Both the position numbers and the translations under genes were made by a program. Of a stretch of DNA of 64,000 nt, positions 1 to 11,374 are shown piece after piece. This DNA comes from Magnolia sinica (lineage: Eukaryota; Streptophyta; Magnoliopsida; Magnoliales; Magnoliaceae), in assembly GCF_029962835.1 (NCBI RefSeq), contig NC_080588.1, positions 15,394,001 to 15,458,000 on the forward strand. The letters run 5' to 3'. Numbering within the stretch: position 1 is the first letter of the stretch; each line of letters begins with the position of its first letter. The notes under the pieces were generated by a model that saw nothing but the letters and a program-made list of their open reading frames with translations, ran no database searches and was not told the DNA's origin.

Positions 1-949
1 TGCCCGTCCATCCAAAGCACAGCAGCGCCCGTTGCTGTTTCATATATTTTTTTTTGAAAAAATGGTTTTTCCATGATTTTTCCTAGGTGGGGCCTGCATC
101 AGGAGAATCCACCCCACCCATTGGATTCTACGGCTCATGACGGACCAAACGAGCCCAATATGCAGTATATTTTGGCTCAAAGTGGGTCCTAGTCGATTTT
201 AACGGTAAAGACCACCGTTTTTTATGCTATGGCCCGCTAGAACATTGGATTGGCCTCATATTTTGGCTCAACGTCTAAAATGAGCTGGGGAATGGAATAG
301 ACGGTGTGGATTAAAGCAAGCCATACATTAAGGTGGGGCCTACATGAGCAGTTCACCCAAGGTTCAGAATCAAACTGATATTTTTATTTTCCTGGTGGTC
401 AGTGCACCACACCGTCAGTTCACACTTCACTGCATGGCCACGTCCAGCATCCCTAGACGCTGGACAGTTTGAATATAACACATTTTCAAGGTGCGCCCCA
501 CCTACAGACATGCTACAAGTGGGCCACCAAATGGCTGGATGGTGTAGATAAGACATACATCAAGGTGGGGTCCATCCGAGTGGGCCACACGACCAACATC
601 ATCACATACAAAAAGATGAAAAAGAGAGGGAAAGAGAGAGAGAAAGAGAGAGATCGAGTGATGGAGGAACCCCGGCACTATGGGCCCTCCCTTCCATACA
701 TCCTAACTTATATCAAGTGGGTCCCATTACATGTGGGCCCACCAATCAAAATCAACGGTGGAGATCATTTCTCCACCAAAATGCAAGGTCACAATGGTAC
801 AAGTCTCAGGTCGAGCTGACTCTAGAATATGAGATACGACTCAGGATTACGTGCAAATGCTGGTTACAGATCGCGGGTCGTCGGAATTCAACCGAGAGGA
901 CCGTAGAAGCCTATGGAATGGTACGGGTTAGGATACGGGTCTTACATAT
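1..949. repeat. Dispersed non-coding repeat rich in GTGGGCC words
   Basis: This stretch has no convincing coding sequence. It contains scattered words such as GTGGGGCCTAC, GACGGTGTGGAT and GTGGGCCAC, which also occur in the two giant LTRs further right (for example 52140-53240). It ends near 950, where similarity to the reverse-transcriptase part of an Athila-like element begins. The class is not identified: it could be a piece of an LTR, a MITE-like element or decayed intergenic DNA. The short open frames in it look accidental because they show no domain and overlap on both strands. Confidence 0.5.
611..655. repeat. Purine-rich GA/AAAG microsatellite
   Basis: An almost pure purine run of GAGA and AAAGAG units with no coding meaning. 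It sits inside the non-coding repeat at the left edge of the window. Confidence 0.8.
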
Positions 950-1630
950 TACCCTACCATATCAGAAAAAATACTCAACATACATCGCTGAAAGGTGGCG
1001 GGGGCATTACACAGTCCAAATGGCATCCTTCGGTAAGCAAAGGTGACAAAAAGACATGTGAACGTGGTCTTTTCTTGGTCTTCAAGGGCTATCTCGATCT
1101 GATTGTATTCCAAATATCTGTCAAGAAAATAGTAATAGAAATGACCAGCTAGCCTTTCTAAAATTTGATTAATGAAGGGCAAAGGAAAGTGGTCCTTCCT
1201 TGTGATGGTATTCAACTTTCTATAGTCAATGCACATTCTCTAACCAATAGTGACTCTAGTTGGCACGAGTTCATTGTCAACATTGGTTACAATGGTGATT
1301 CCGGACTTTGTAGGAACCACCTGAGTTGGACTCACCCATTGAATATCAAATATAGGGTATATGATACCCACATCCAATAGCTTAAGAACTTCGGCCTTAA
1401 CCACTTCCTTCATGTTTGGATTTAATCTATGTTGTGGTTGTCAGGAGGTCTTCGTATTATCTTCTAGATAAATGCAATAAGTACAAATTGAAGGATCAAT
1501 TCCCTTGAGGTCTGCAATCGACTATCTAAGGGCTCCCTTATGCTCAATGAGAGTAGATATGAGCATACTCTCTTGTTCTTACTCAAGGTGGGACGAAATC
1601 ACCACTAGGTATGCCTCATCTTGACCTAAT
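950..1630 (-). pseudogene. E1 reverse transcriptase remnant
   Basis: The minus strand shows hallmark gypsy reverse-transcriptase words: MCIDYRKLNTITRKDHFPLP near the right end of the 949-1236 segment, then PFGLCNAPATFQRCM further on. In the live family this enzyme copies the element's RNA into DNA in a cytoplasmic particle. The same words occur in E2 at about 30340-30560, which confirms the family. It is a fossil fragment, cut off at about 950 by unrelated non-coding repeat. Confidence 0.85.
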
Positions 1631-2363
1631 TAGACATATTTCAAATTAGAGGGCAAAGGTTTTAGGTCAAGCTTCGGTGCCTTGAGGTTAGACGGTAGAG
1701 GCACTACATCAATTTGAGGCAATTCTTCAAATTGTGGCCTCCACCAATTAACTTCAAGTACTGGCACGGTATTCAGCATGGTCCCCATCTCCCTAATCAT
1801 ATCATCCTCAAAATCATGAGAGGGGGTCAGGCACATCCCTAGAGGGTCAGAGGACAAGGTCATCAGAGTTCTATCCTCCACAAAAGAATCAATCAAGTTA
1901 ACATCATGGGCATCGTCATCATCCTCTAACTGTTTGCCCGTATAGAAAAAGATATTCAACTCCAATGTCATATTTCCAAAAGATAAACTAATGACTCCAT
2001 TCCTACAATTAATGATTACATTTGATGTGGCAAGGAATGGGCGACCAAGAATGACTGGAATTTGAGTGGGCATGTCCATGATGGGTTGAGTATCTAGGAC
2101 GATAAAATCTATCAGGTAGTAGAATTTATCAACCTGGACCAACACATGCTCAATTATCCCTCTCAGTACACAAACTGAGTGATCAGCTAGTTGTAATGTA
2201 GTTCGGGTGGGTTTCAATTTACCCAACCCTAGCTGTTCGTAGACCGGTAAGGAATTAGATTTATGCTCGCTCCTAAATCAACAAGTGCATGCTCAATGTG
2301 ATAATTTCCAATTACACAGCAATGGTTGGGCTACAGGGATCTTTGTATTTCTTTAGCACATCT
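1630..2363 (-). pseudogene. E1 aspartic protease region remnant
   Basis: The minus-strand translation contains PVILGRPFLATSNVIINC, the characteristic ILGRPFLATS block found downstream of the retropepsin active site in Athila-type elements. An acidic linker (EDDDDAHDVNLIDSF) follows, leading towards reverse transcriptase. The region continues on the other side of the inserted solo LTR from 5465 rightward. The matching E2 region lies at about 30861-31640. It is a fossil of a retroelement polyprotein. Confidence 0.8.
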
Positions 2364-5300
2364 TGTAACGCCCTGAAATTCGGGGGTCGAGCATAACTCA
2401 GCTCTCGAGTTCCAAAACATCACTTATGCAACATATTTGATGATGGATGTATGTTGTCTACATTAGTACATGAAACATGGAATAGATTAAGCCAAATAGC
2501 AAATATAATTTAGGGATAAGTGAAGAAAGCAGGCAGAAGACTTATAGAATCATATGTGTGTACATGTGCGAATCCCTGAAGTACATATACCTACCAAGTT
2601 ATAATGTAAGTGTTACTATCAAAATTACAAGTATCAAGTTACATCATTTAGTTCCCAAAAATAATCTCAGCATCCTGCGCATCAAAACAAGGCTCACTAG
2701 AACCCGTCTAAAAACTGCATAAAAGAGAAAGCAGCCTCATCATCATCCATCTCCCGCTCTGCCTCAGAGATCGCATCCACATCTACAACATCAGCAGCTA
2801 AGACAGAGTCTGGTGGGTGTTTAACACCACCCCAGAACGTGGGAGTGAGTGATCAACTCAGTGGAACAATAAAGCATAAGTTAACATGTTATCAGTTCAA
2901 TCAAGCAGTAATGATAAAGCAGAACAATTAAACAAGTCCTAAGTACTCTTATTAATGCAAGGATGTATGCAAAATGATGCATGCCCTCACGCGTACACCC
3001 TCAGCGTCTTCATCTTACGTTACGCATGACATCGCCTCAAAGTGCGCCACGTCTACAAAACACATGCAAATGCGGTGCATGAATATAATTACCAAGTTGT
3101 TATTAGTCCTTTTCATATAGCAGGATTGGGAAGCTAAGATTCCTTCCTCATATCACCATCCAAACAGTGATCCATTCTAGGGTCGTCAGTCCTAGATATC
3201 TCATACGATCATATGTTTTTAGGTCGTTGTAAAGGGCTCATCACCAATCAATGCACACCTATCATACCTTCGTTACTACACTAAGGCTCGTCACCTCAAT
3301 GGGTATCCAGGCATGCTCGAGGTCACTACAAAGGGCTCGTCACCAATCAATGTAGGTCGACAGCACAAATATAGTGTCCCATACCACCATAATTGGCTCA
3401 CGAGTTTGGTTGCTCACTGGTCACTACGGGGAGGCTCGTCACCCCAGCGTAGGCCGATAGCTTGACCACGGTGTCCCATACCACCATGTCCGGCTCATGA
3501 GTCTTAGCGGATCAAGGTACCATGGTTAATAGGATTTCATTGGTAAGTTCGGTACCCTAGATTCAAACAGTAGCGTCCATACATGGTGAACATACATTGG
3601 ACAATCGGCTTATTTGACGAACTCGACTGCACGAGCACACGTTACGTTGAACGACATAGAGTGTGCAAACACACCGCGTGGCCAAACCACTGTCGACAAC
3701 TCTAATACGACTCGGGTTCGTCTAATACGTCCTACGTGACGAAAACAATCTCAGCCACGAACTCAAGGCCGATTACCGATTTCCTGGACTACTCATAGTC
3801 TCACACACATTCCTTTACAACAGATATTCATATCTACAATTTAGAATAGTAATGGAACAACAACTCAAATCATGTAGTACATGAGCATTTAAAGAATATC
3901 AACTTATCATGGATTTAAGCATAAGCAAGACTTGAAATTAAATAACAAAGAATGTAACTTGCATGAAGGAAATCATACACACTAGTGGGAGAGTTGAGAA
4001 TCACTTCTCAACGCCCATACTAGGTTGATATATCACACTTTAGATCATTCAGACATTTTCACAAACACTTAGAATGCATAATACAACATACGTGACGTAT
4101 GTTGAAATACAAACATTTAGACAATTCCTTTTGCCAAGGAGTTGCCGCATATACCATTAGCATAAGTACACGACAATTAATCATGGCAATCATAGGTTCA
4201 TATTTTATATGCATATGATACTTTATACATACATATAGAATACACAAATCTCAATATAACACATGCATATTAGGAACGCGAAATAAACATAACATTTGGC
4301 ATGTGAAATCTCATCCATAACAAGAATAAACCATTCACTGGCATTGAAAGCCTTGAAAACCATAACCTATACACTTAAAGTCCGCACCTTAAGCCAGAAA
4401 AGAACACCGAACTGATTTCAGACAAGTTGTCTTCGTCAACGACGATAGAATACCCTAAAGCAATAATAGAAATGAGATACAACAACACAAAGACTATTCT
4501 AAGCTCTAACATAGATTAGGGTTAGGTTAACTTACCCAAAGATGAACTCAGAATCGCCGAAATAACGATTCTAAAGTGAAGGTTTAAAGGATGAAGAAGA
4601 ACAAGAAAGAATCTAAGATGATTCACCAACTTCTCTCTCACTTTCTCTCTCTTTTCCTTTCTCTTTCTTAGCTAGGGTTAGGAAATTCGTATGGAAAAGA
4701 AAGCTAGGGTTTTAAGGTCTATAAATAGGCCTAACATTGATGAAAATAACCCCAAGGCCAAGGTATACTTAGGGTATAACCAAAACCGACCTCTCACGAT
4801 CCAACGAAGCACTTCCGGTGGGCCTATTACCACGAAAGGTCGGACTTAAGCTCACTGACCATGGATCTAGGTCAAGCAGAGTTTTCCTACCGACCGGATC
4901 TTCGATCAGCCGTGGTGGACCACACTCAATTCAACGGTCACCGAATCTCGATCAGGTCCATAAGCACAAGGACATGCCTGGGCCACCTTCCCTGATCAGA
5001 GGGTGAAATTGGGTCAGAATCCAACGGTCAGATTGCTTAAAATCATCACGCAAGTGACACGACTCAAATTTCATAAAAGCTTATTAAATTTCCAACCGTT
5101 CTCACACTCTTCATTCCAGACTTAATCAAATCGACCCAGAACATCACATGGACTTGATTTTTGAGGTGATGGTCAAGCCCAACATGGTGACCGCAATGGC
5201 CTAAGATCATCGCTATCGGACTTTCGACGCACGGTCCAGGTCCGGTCCAGATCTTCCAAAAAATCTCAAGAACAACTGGCTTTAGCGATGGATCCCAGAT

Positions 5301-5459
5301 TTCAGAGTAACATAGCGCTAACTAATCTACAGGTTTTGAGTCATGCAGATCCAATTTAAAGTGATTGATGCAAATTTCACAAGCAATCGAGTATAGTGCT
5401 AATTACCCCAAAAACAACTACTTAAGGAAAGATTAGCACAAATTTTCAGGGTCATTACA
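2364..5459 (-). mobile_element. 3.1 kb solo LTR, copy 1 (gypsy, possibly Tekay/Del-like)
   Basis: The insert starts TGTAACGCCC and ends GGTCATTACA, so it has TG...CA ends. It is flanked by the 5 bp direct repeat CATCT (2359-2363 and 5460-5464). Removing it restores continuity with the matching region of E2 near 31600. It holds no protein similarity and no second LTR, so a solo LTR left by LTR-LTR recombination is the simplest reading. A copy in the opposite orientation lies at 24766-27848. Orientation is inferred from the order TATA-like box (minus strand, about 4720-4730), pyrimidine-rich leader, then U5. The Tekay/Del guess comes only from LTR length and termini. Confidence 0.8.
3230..3450. 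repeat. Internal spaced repeat of solo LTR copy 1
   Basis: Words of the form GGCTCGTCACC and GGGCTCATCACCAATC recur through this stretch. It is the reverse-complement counterpart of the 50 bp periodic block at 26781-26989 in copy 2. Its presence in both copies shows that the repeat was already in the source LTR. Confidence 0.65.
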
Positions 5460-5464
5460 CATCT

Positions 5465-6217
5465 TGCTTTAGGATGACACTCACTTTTTCAGTTAAAAAG
5501 ATTTTTTGAATATTTTGCCATCTTTTGGTCGTATATAAGTCTTTCAGAAATTTGGCATATGAAGGCATTTCTTTAACCACATCTAGTAAAGGAATATTAA
5601 CCTTCACTTGTTTCAACACTTCTAGAATGTCCTAAATGTTTGAGAGAGATTTTGGTGCAATCAACTGTTAAGGGAATGGTGCAATCGGCTTGCTTTAGAG
5701 TTCCAGTTCTAACTCTTATGGAGTGTTGCTAGGTTTATCAATTTCATCTACTTCCGAGTCCTTAGACTTTTCAACCCTTACTGAAATAGATTTATCAATT
5801 ATCTTCCTACTCTTAAGAGTGGTGATAAACTTAGCTTACTCCATTTGATTTAAAGAGCTTGGATCACTTATTTTGTATTGTGGTTTAGGATTGGGGAAAG
5901 GTTGGGCAGGAAGAATCCATTTTTTCCCAATTAAATTTTTTATCTCACGCCCTTGTATGGCCTTTGAATGTCTTGAAGGGTTTCCAATATACTCTGAGTG
6001 ATAAGCTCTTGGTTTTGAATATGTTTCAGACCGGATCCTCTTGAGGTTTCCCTTGATTCAAGAATTGGTTAGGGATTTCTTAAAGAGTAACAGTTTGTCC
6101 ATTCCTCCAACTAAAGTTCGGATGATTTCTCTAACTAGGATTGCATATGTTAGAAATGGGTCCATCGAAAGGTCTTTGGTAGTTGTTCACGGCATTCGAT
6201 TGCTCATTTAGTGCCTC
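5465..6217 (-). pseudogene. E1 gag-protease linker remnant
   Basis: This continues E1 beyond the inserted solo LTR. It aligns in order with E2 31600-32380 (shared stretches such as TTTGGTCGTATAT and the AGGTTTCCCTTGATT block). In E2 this interval lies between gag and protease and encodes a proline/serine-rich linker. I see no separate domain. It is a fossil. Confidence 0.65.
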
Positions 6218-7027
6218 TTAAAAAGTAGGTATCGTTGGGCAATTTTCAGTTGTATGTATGTTGCAAGCACAGATACCGCAAACAACTTCCTTAGCCTTAT
6301 CCTTCTTAAGTTCCATGGCCTCGACCTTCCTTGTGAGACTGACCACTTTAGCATTTATATCATCATCCTCTTTTAGCAAGTATATCCCACCTCTCTCCCT
6401 TACTTGAGTAGGCTTAGATATGGTGCTAGGTTTTAGGGTGATGTCCCATGATTGTACGGTTTCAGCGAGTTTGTCAAAGTAATCCCACACCTCATCGACA
6501 TTCTTGTTCATGAATTCCCCATTGCACATCATCTCGATAAATTGGTGCATGGAAGATGTCAATCCATCGTGGAAGAAAGTTGTTATGTGCCATGTTTCAA
6601 AACTATGTTGTGGGCATGAACTGATGAGATCCTTGAACCGCTCCTAACATTGGAAGAATGTTTCATCTTCCTTTTGGGCGAAGTTCATGATCGACTTCCT
6701 GATGGTGTTCCTCTTATGGTATGGAAAGAATTTTTTTATGAACTCCTTCATCATCTCATTCCATGTGCCAATAGATCGCGGACATAGTGAGTATAACCAC
6801 GTCTTAGCTTTCTCTTTCAAGGAGAAAGGAAAGAGTTTCAGCTTGACCATGTCCTCAGACATGTTAGGAAAGTATAAAGTGGCTATAACCTCATCAAACT
6901 CTTGCAAGTGCAGGTATAGACTTTCAGATTCAAGTCCAAGGAACTTTGGAAGGAGTTGGATCACTCCAGGCTTGATATCCATGTTTCCTGTATTTCTTGG
7001 AAAAAACATACAAGAAGGGGTGCTCAC
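6218..7027 (-). pseudogene. E1 gag remnant
   Basis: Two minus-strand segments (6644-7027 and 6218-6562) match Athila-type gag. The first has KLKLFPFSLKEKAKTWLYSL and MKEFIKKFFPYHKRN, the usual capsid-core words of plant gypsy gag. The second has the HQFIEMMCNGEF helix region and a cysteine/histidine cluster (CGICACNIHTTENCP). In the family, gag forms the particle that packages the RNA. The E2 counterpart is 32381-33190. It is a broken fossil. Confidence 0.85.
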
Positions 7028-7099
7028 TCCCGCCGGTTGTAAGTAATCTCATAAAGTACGAGGCGGAGGTGCATGGTGCACCTCATTCTCATCTCTTTT

Positions 7100-7163
7100 T
7101 TTTCACACGCACACACCCCCACACACTCACACCACACGCGCACACACCCTACACACGCACGCC
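7100..7163. repeat. CA/CCCACA-rich low-complexity tract
   Basis: A run of CACACGCACACACCCC-type units in the untranslated leader of E1. The matching place in E2 (about 33240) lacks it, so it expanded or was gained in E1 alone. Confidence 0.7.
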
Positions 7164-7394
7164 GTGGGATTTGACCTCGTTCTCATCTTGGACTTCCGCA
7201 ACTCGAGGTTACGGCTAATTCACCAGTTGATTTACAGGTTAATTTGCAGCCATAACCTCAATTAACTCTGAGGATCTCGAGTGATGTCAAATCCTGTGAT
7301 GGATAGATAACCCCTCAACCAATCTTCCTTCACTCAAGAGATGTCGAGTGTTGTCACGGACCCACTTGGGCATGAAACACTCTCCGCCCTCAAT

Positions 7395-7740
7395 TTTAGA
7401 ATCTAACCTAAACCTAGAAAGAAAGAGGGAAATAGAAATCTAGAAATAGAAAGATGGAGAATTTGAAAGAAGTTACCAAATTAGAAGTTTCTATGTTAGG
7501 ATCCTGTAAAAGAAAAAGGAAAGTTAATTAGTTTCTAGAAAGAGATAAAAAAGTTTCTAAAAATAGAAATAGAAAGATGAGTTAGTTTCTAAAACTAGAA
7601 AGGAAAGTTTCTAAAAAAACAACCTAGTTTCTAAAAACTGATTAGGAAAGTTCTAAACCTAGAATTAGAAAGTAAGTTAGTTTCTAAAAATAAATCAGAA
7701 AAATCCTAACCTAAAAATAGAAAGTAAAAAAATCCCAATC
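7395..7740. repeat. A-rich imperfect repeats in the E1 leader
   Basis: Short imperfect repeats built on AAGTTAGTTTCTAAAA and CCTAGAAATAGAAAG. E2 has the same kind of block at 33470-33756, between gag and its primer-binding site, so this is leader sequence of the family. E1 is lost just to the right, before any primer-binding site. Confidence 0.6.
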
Positions 7741-7772
7741 TTGAAGAAATTAAAAAGGGGAGAGGAATTCTC

Positions 7773-8369
7773 ATGGCCTCCACCACTACAGCCGTTCCTA
7801 AAAATTTGGATGAGGAAGATGAACTTGATCTTAAGGAAATTAAAAAAGGGAAAGGAATTAGAGTTAGAAGCATAACTTTTGACAATCTGATCAAGAAAAT
7901 TGAACTTCTAGAATTAAAAGTTGAAAAACTGAAAAGAAAAAACAAGAAACTAAAAATGGAAGTAAAATATTCTTATTAGACAGCTGAACTAACCTGAAAG
8001 TTTACTCAAAGCAATGAAAATTTTGAGAAACTTCTAGGCATGGGAAGAAAGTCCAAAAATATGACAGGCCAAGGATATGAATCTGAATCCTCTTCCACCT
8101 CATCATTGATGAAAAATTCAACTATTCAGAAAGATCCAGTTGATTGTCATCACTATGGAAAGATAGGACATTACAAATGGGAATGTCCTATGATCAAGAA
8201 ATATGATGTTACTTCCAAGACAAATCATAAAGTCACATCTAAATCATTTGGAATTCACTTAGAGAAATACTCTTCTAGCTCAAAGAAAATGGTTTCCAAA
8301 TGGGTAACACAAAACAAACACAAGTGCCCTAAAAATGACTTGGGCCCTTGTAACATCTGGTCCATGTAA
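7773..8369 (+). pseudogene. S1 gag C-terminal remnant
   Basis: The first part (7773-7979) is a lysine/glutamate-rich coiled coil (ELLELKVEKLKRKNKKLKM), matching the coiled-coil tail of Sirevirus gag. The second (8040-8369) has the KSKNMTGQGYESES motif, which in copia gag comes just before the zinc knuckle, then a CCHC-like knuckle (CHHYGKIGHYKWEC) that in living relatives binds RNA. The neighbouring S2 copy has the equivalent coiled coil at 20511-20876 on the minus strand. It is a fossil fragment. Confidence 0.7.
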
Positions 8370-8439
8370 ATCAACAAGTTTCCTTGACCCATCTTTTGAT
8401 ATATTTGTCAATGGGTTAGGAACTTTAAAACGGGGAGAT

Positions 8440-8442
<3 letters not shown>

Positions 8443-8511
<69 letters not shown>
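8443..8511. repeat. (TA)n microsatellite
   Basis: About 69 bp of uninterrupted TA repeats just downstream of the S1 gag remnant. A shorter (TA)n run lies at about 9588-9610. Both are typical of AT-rich plant spacer. Confidence 0.95.
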
Positions 8512-8513
<2 letters not shown>

Positions 8514-9677
8514 AATTTTGATCAAGAAGTAAATCACAATTGCTTAAAATTAATTCTAGACTCTTAAAGGGAATATTATTTTTGAATCAATTTACATACA
8601 AATTCTTGATTATCCATGGAGTTTGATAAAAAGTACCTTCATAACAAGTATCATGCATATCTTTTGAAATGTCATGTATAATATGATACTTTCCTTGAAC
8701 CAGAAAAGGTTGATACACATATTAGAATACTCATAACCTATTGATCAACCACTTCTAACAAATGATTATTGGTTCATTTGGATTATATTGATATATCTAA
8801 GGATCATTCCTCTTATATATGCATTAGAGTCAAAACAAAGGATTAAGCCTGATGCTCAGTGTAATTATTAAATCTGAGGATTCTTGGTCTCCAAACATTT
8901 TGATAATTTCATGCTGAATTTTCCTCTTAATCATACCATGCAATCACATTTTAGAATCATTCATAGTAGGAAATTCAGTCCTAAAGATCTTTTGAGTTCC
9001 AAGAAGATTTCAGTAACACCGAACTTACCTTTAGTGCTACCGAAATCGAGCCGCGTCAAGTTATTTATATCCTTCATTGCCCAGTTCTGCTAGACCATTT
9101 CTTATTTGATCCAAAGTTTGTGTGAAGGACTGTACAACCAAAATCAGCAAAACCAAGGTAAATCATATTGTCTTCTCTATACATCTCTAAATTAGGATCA
9201 TTTGTCGGATCATTTGCAATTTTACTTCACTTTGTATAATGGAGTTAACCCCGTCTAGAGAAAAGCCAATCCAAGAAGAAACATGTCATGGAAGGATCAA
9301 TCTGAACTAGGTATAAATCCTAACCCTTCTAGGCCGATTACTGCAAAAAATAAAAATAAAAATTCTTATAAAAGATTGTGTGTGCGCAAAAATGTCAATG
9401 AAAAGTTAGCCCGATTAACCTTGTCCCATTACACACCATCTGGGGGTTGTAATGTTGATTGCAATGGTAAAATAGTCAAACCACTCCATACTGCATATCA
9501 ACTCATAAAAGGATACTATTGTCTTCCAAAACCCACTGAACTACAGATACACAAAATCAAAAGAGAGTGCTTTAAAAAGAACTCACTATATATATATATA
9601 TATATATATAACATCATTTTCAGAATAATTATTATTTTACTTGTACTTACTGTTTTATCCTATGATTTCAGCACAAC
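8512..9677. other. Unassigned AT-rich stretch inside S1
   Basis: This lies between the gag tail and the extra ORF of S1, where copia pol would be expected. I cannot recognise protease, integrase or reverse-transcriptase words in it. A plus-strand open stretch from 9283 shows no known motif. Just before the next ORF, a T-rich run followed by GATTTCAG (about 9662-9671) looks like a splice acceptor. That is only a resemblance. Confidence 0.4.
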
Positions 9678-10773
9678 ATGGTCAAGAACAAAGGAAAGGA
9701 AGATGCAAAAAGAGAAACCTCATGTAGAAAAATTGGACCCAATACTCCTTATCCTCACTCTAATGCTAAGGCAAAAGAATTTACCTTTGATCGATTTATC
9801 AGACCTAGTCTCATAGAGTCTTACGGGATAAATATATATCTAAAATCAATGGGGTGGGACAACGTCCTTTATTTAGGAGGAGAAATACAATATGACCTTG
9901 TTTATCAATTTTTTAATTTTTTTCATAATACTCGAGATGATCCTCCGTCAATCAGCATCAATTACATGAACCAATTCAAGGAGATCACTCCTTTGATGAT
10001 GGGAGAACTCCTGGATCTTCCAGTCACACATATCTCACCAACTGATCGTTGCTTAAATGATCCAAGTGTCTGGAAAGAAGTGACAAGAACACTGTGTGAT
10101 GAGTCAATGATATCCAGAAACAGAAATAACTACTTATCTTCATTGCATTTGGACTCTACCACAAAAGTGTTGCACAAAATATGGAGTACCAATGCATATC
10201 CCTATGAAGTTTCTGGAGATATACTCTCACCAGTTGTTCTGAATATCCTATGTGATATCTATCAAAGAACCAAAATATGTTTACCCACTCTAATCGTGAG
10301 ACAGTTAATTCAAGTTGTCAAAGGTATTCACCACACAAGCCTTCCCTTTCCCAGTATCATCTGCAAACTCTCCAAGTTTCTTGCACTGCCCCCTAATCAT
10401 GATACAATATATCCGGCAGTATATCTTACCAAGAAAATTTTTCTCAAAATCGTCAAAACTCAGCAAGAATGGAGTAGCGGCAAAGACGCTCAAGACACTC
10501 CCATGGCCACTGGTTGGGACTCTTGTCGCACCCCAGTACCTGCACCAAGTCCATTATCTGTCAGCATTGGGCGCCTCCTTCGCCAGAACGATCTATTTCA
10601 TCAACTTCTTGAAGGGAAGTCATATAAAAGTTCACCTCCCACAGTGCGAAAATCGAATCTCCAGGATTGAACTATGTCTTGACACTCTTCAACATACTGG
10701 GGAGCACATCACTGAATTCCTTCTGACTCGCCATTCTTATATCCCTCCGTATGAGGGTGGATCATCCCGATGA
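9678..10773 (+). pseudogene. S1 extra ORF, 'envelope-like' / PF20167-type
   Basis: A long plus-strand open stretch starts MVKNKGKEDAKRE, has a basic N-terminus, and then KAKEFTFDRFIRPSLIE and ITPLMMGELLDLPVT. The latter resembles the N-terminal half of the 'putative plant transposon protein' family (PF20167), which is found as an additional ORF downstream of pol in Sireviruses and Athila elements. Its function is unknown. No signal peptide or clear transmembrane segment supports a real envelope. The C-terminal part (up to LTRHSYIPPYEGG) lies before 10773. It is followed by the polypurine tract, as in Sireviruses. It is a fossil, but less decayed than the rest of S1. PF20167 membership was judged by eye. 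Confidence 0.65.
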
Positions 10774-11117
10774 TCTTTATTGTGTTATTGCTGAATCATA
10801 GTACATTTATTTTTAGATATTTATGCCCTTAAGGGCTCTCTCTTTATTTGGCTTTTTGGATAATGGCTTAATATACCCAACCTTAGGGTAGTAATTTTGA
10901 TAAATTTTTTGTATTATCTTTTCTACTCATGTTAGATACTCTTTTTATTGCTATCTTTTTTATCTAACATATGAGTTGCCTGCTTATGATAATATATTCC
11001 TTGCCCGGATAATGCTCTTAATGCATACTTTATCATAAGATTTATTCTCTCACCCTCTATTTTATCCATTCTCAAATGTTATTGGAATATTTCTTGACTA
11101 ACTCTTTGCTAATAACT
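10774..11117. other. Non-coding spacer between the S1 extra ORF and the polypurine tract
   Basis: AT-rich DNA with no open frame of note. Position and composition fit the untranslated region that precedes the polypurine tract in Sireviruses. Confidence 0.6.
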
Positions 11118-11359
11118 GACAAAAAGGGGGAGAAGAAACCTACCCACCAAAACAATGTGTGTTTGTTGAAGAAATTGTTTGTTTCCCTTATTGCAGGTTT
11201 TTCTTAGTAAACACTAAGGGGGGGCAGCATGACTTTGTAATTACATGTAAAGTCTGGAGTTGTAAATTTTATTTTTGATATATAATCTTTATTGTTTTAG
11301 TACGTCATTATTATGGACCATGACATGGTTATAGGTTAGGTTATTTATGTCACGTAATT

Positions 11360-11374
11360 GACAAAGGGGAAGAT
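11360..11374 (+). other. S1 polypurine tract next to the 3' LTR
   Basis: GACAAAGGGGAAGAT stands immediately before the LTR start TGTTAGTACAC. A second copy, GACAAAAAGGGGGAGAAG, lies at about 11118-11135. In Sireviruses this purine run primes plus-strand DNA synthesis, and several copies are commonly present. This is the strongest single marker for the lineage and orientation of S1. Confidence 0.85.

Larger units (their letters stand above)
950..7740 (-). mobile_element. E1: Athila-like Ty3/gypsy retrotransposon relic
   Basis: This minus-strand fossil reads, from right to left, A-rich leader, gag, protease, then reverse transcriptase, where it stops at about 950. It runs parallel to the better preserved E2: 950-1300 matches about 30190-30540, 1630-2363 matches 30861-31600, and 6218-7027 matches 32381-33190. 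No LTR of its own is in the window. Its right edge near 7740 abuts Sirevirus gag sequence, so its 5' end has been lost. A 3.1 kb solo LTR lies inside its protease region. The copy is broken in many places and looks old. The Athila assignment rests on gag and protease signatures, not on a search. Confidence 0.85.

Noticed and set aside
469-1046. Plus-strand open frames at the left end
   Set aside because: They overlap a microsatellite, non-coding repeat and the antisense of E1 reverse transcriptase. No protein family fits.
9283-9816. Possible host exon before the S1 extra ORF
   Set aside because: It ends in a (TA)n run, has no known motif and lies inside S1.
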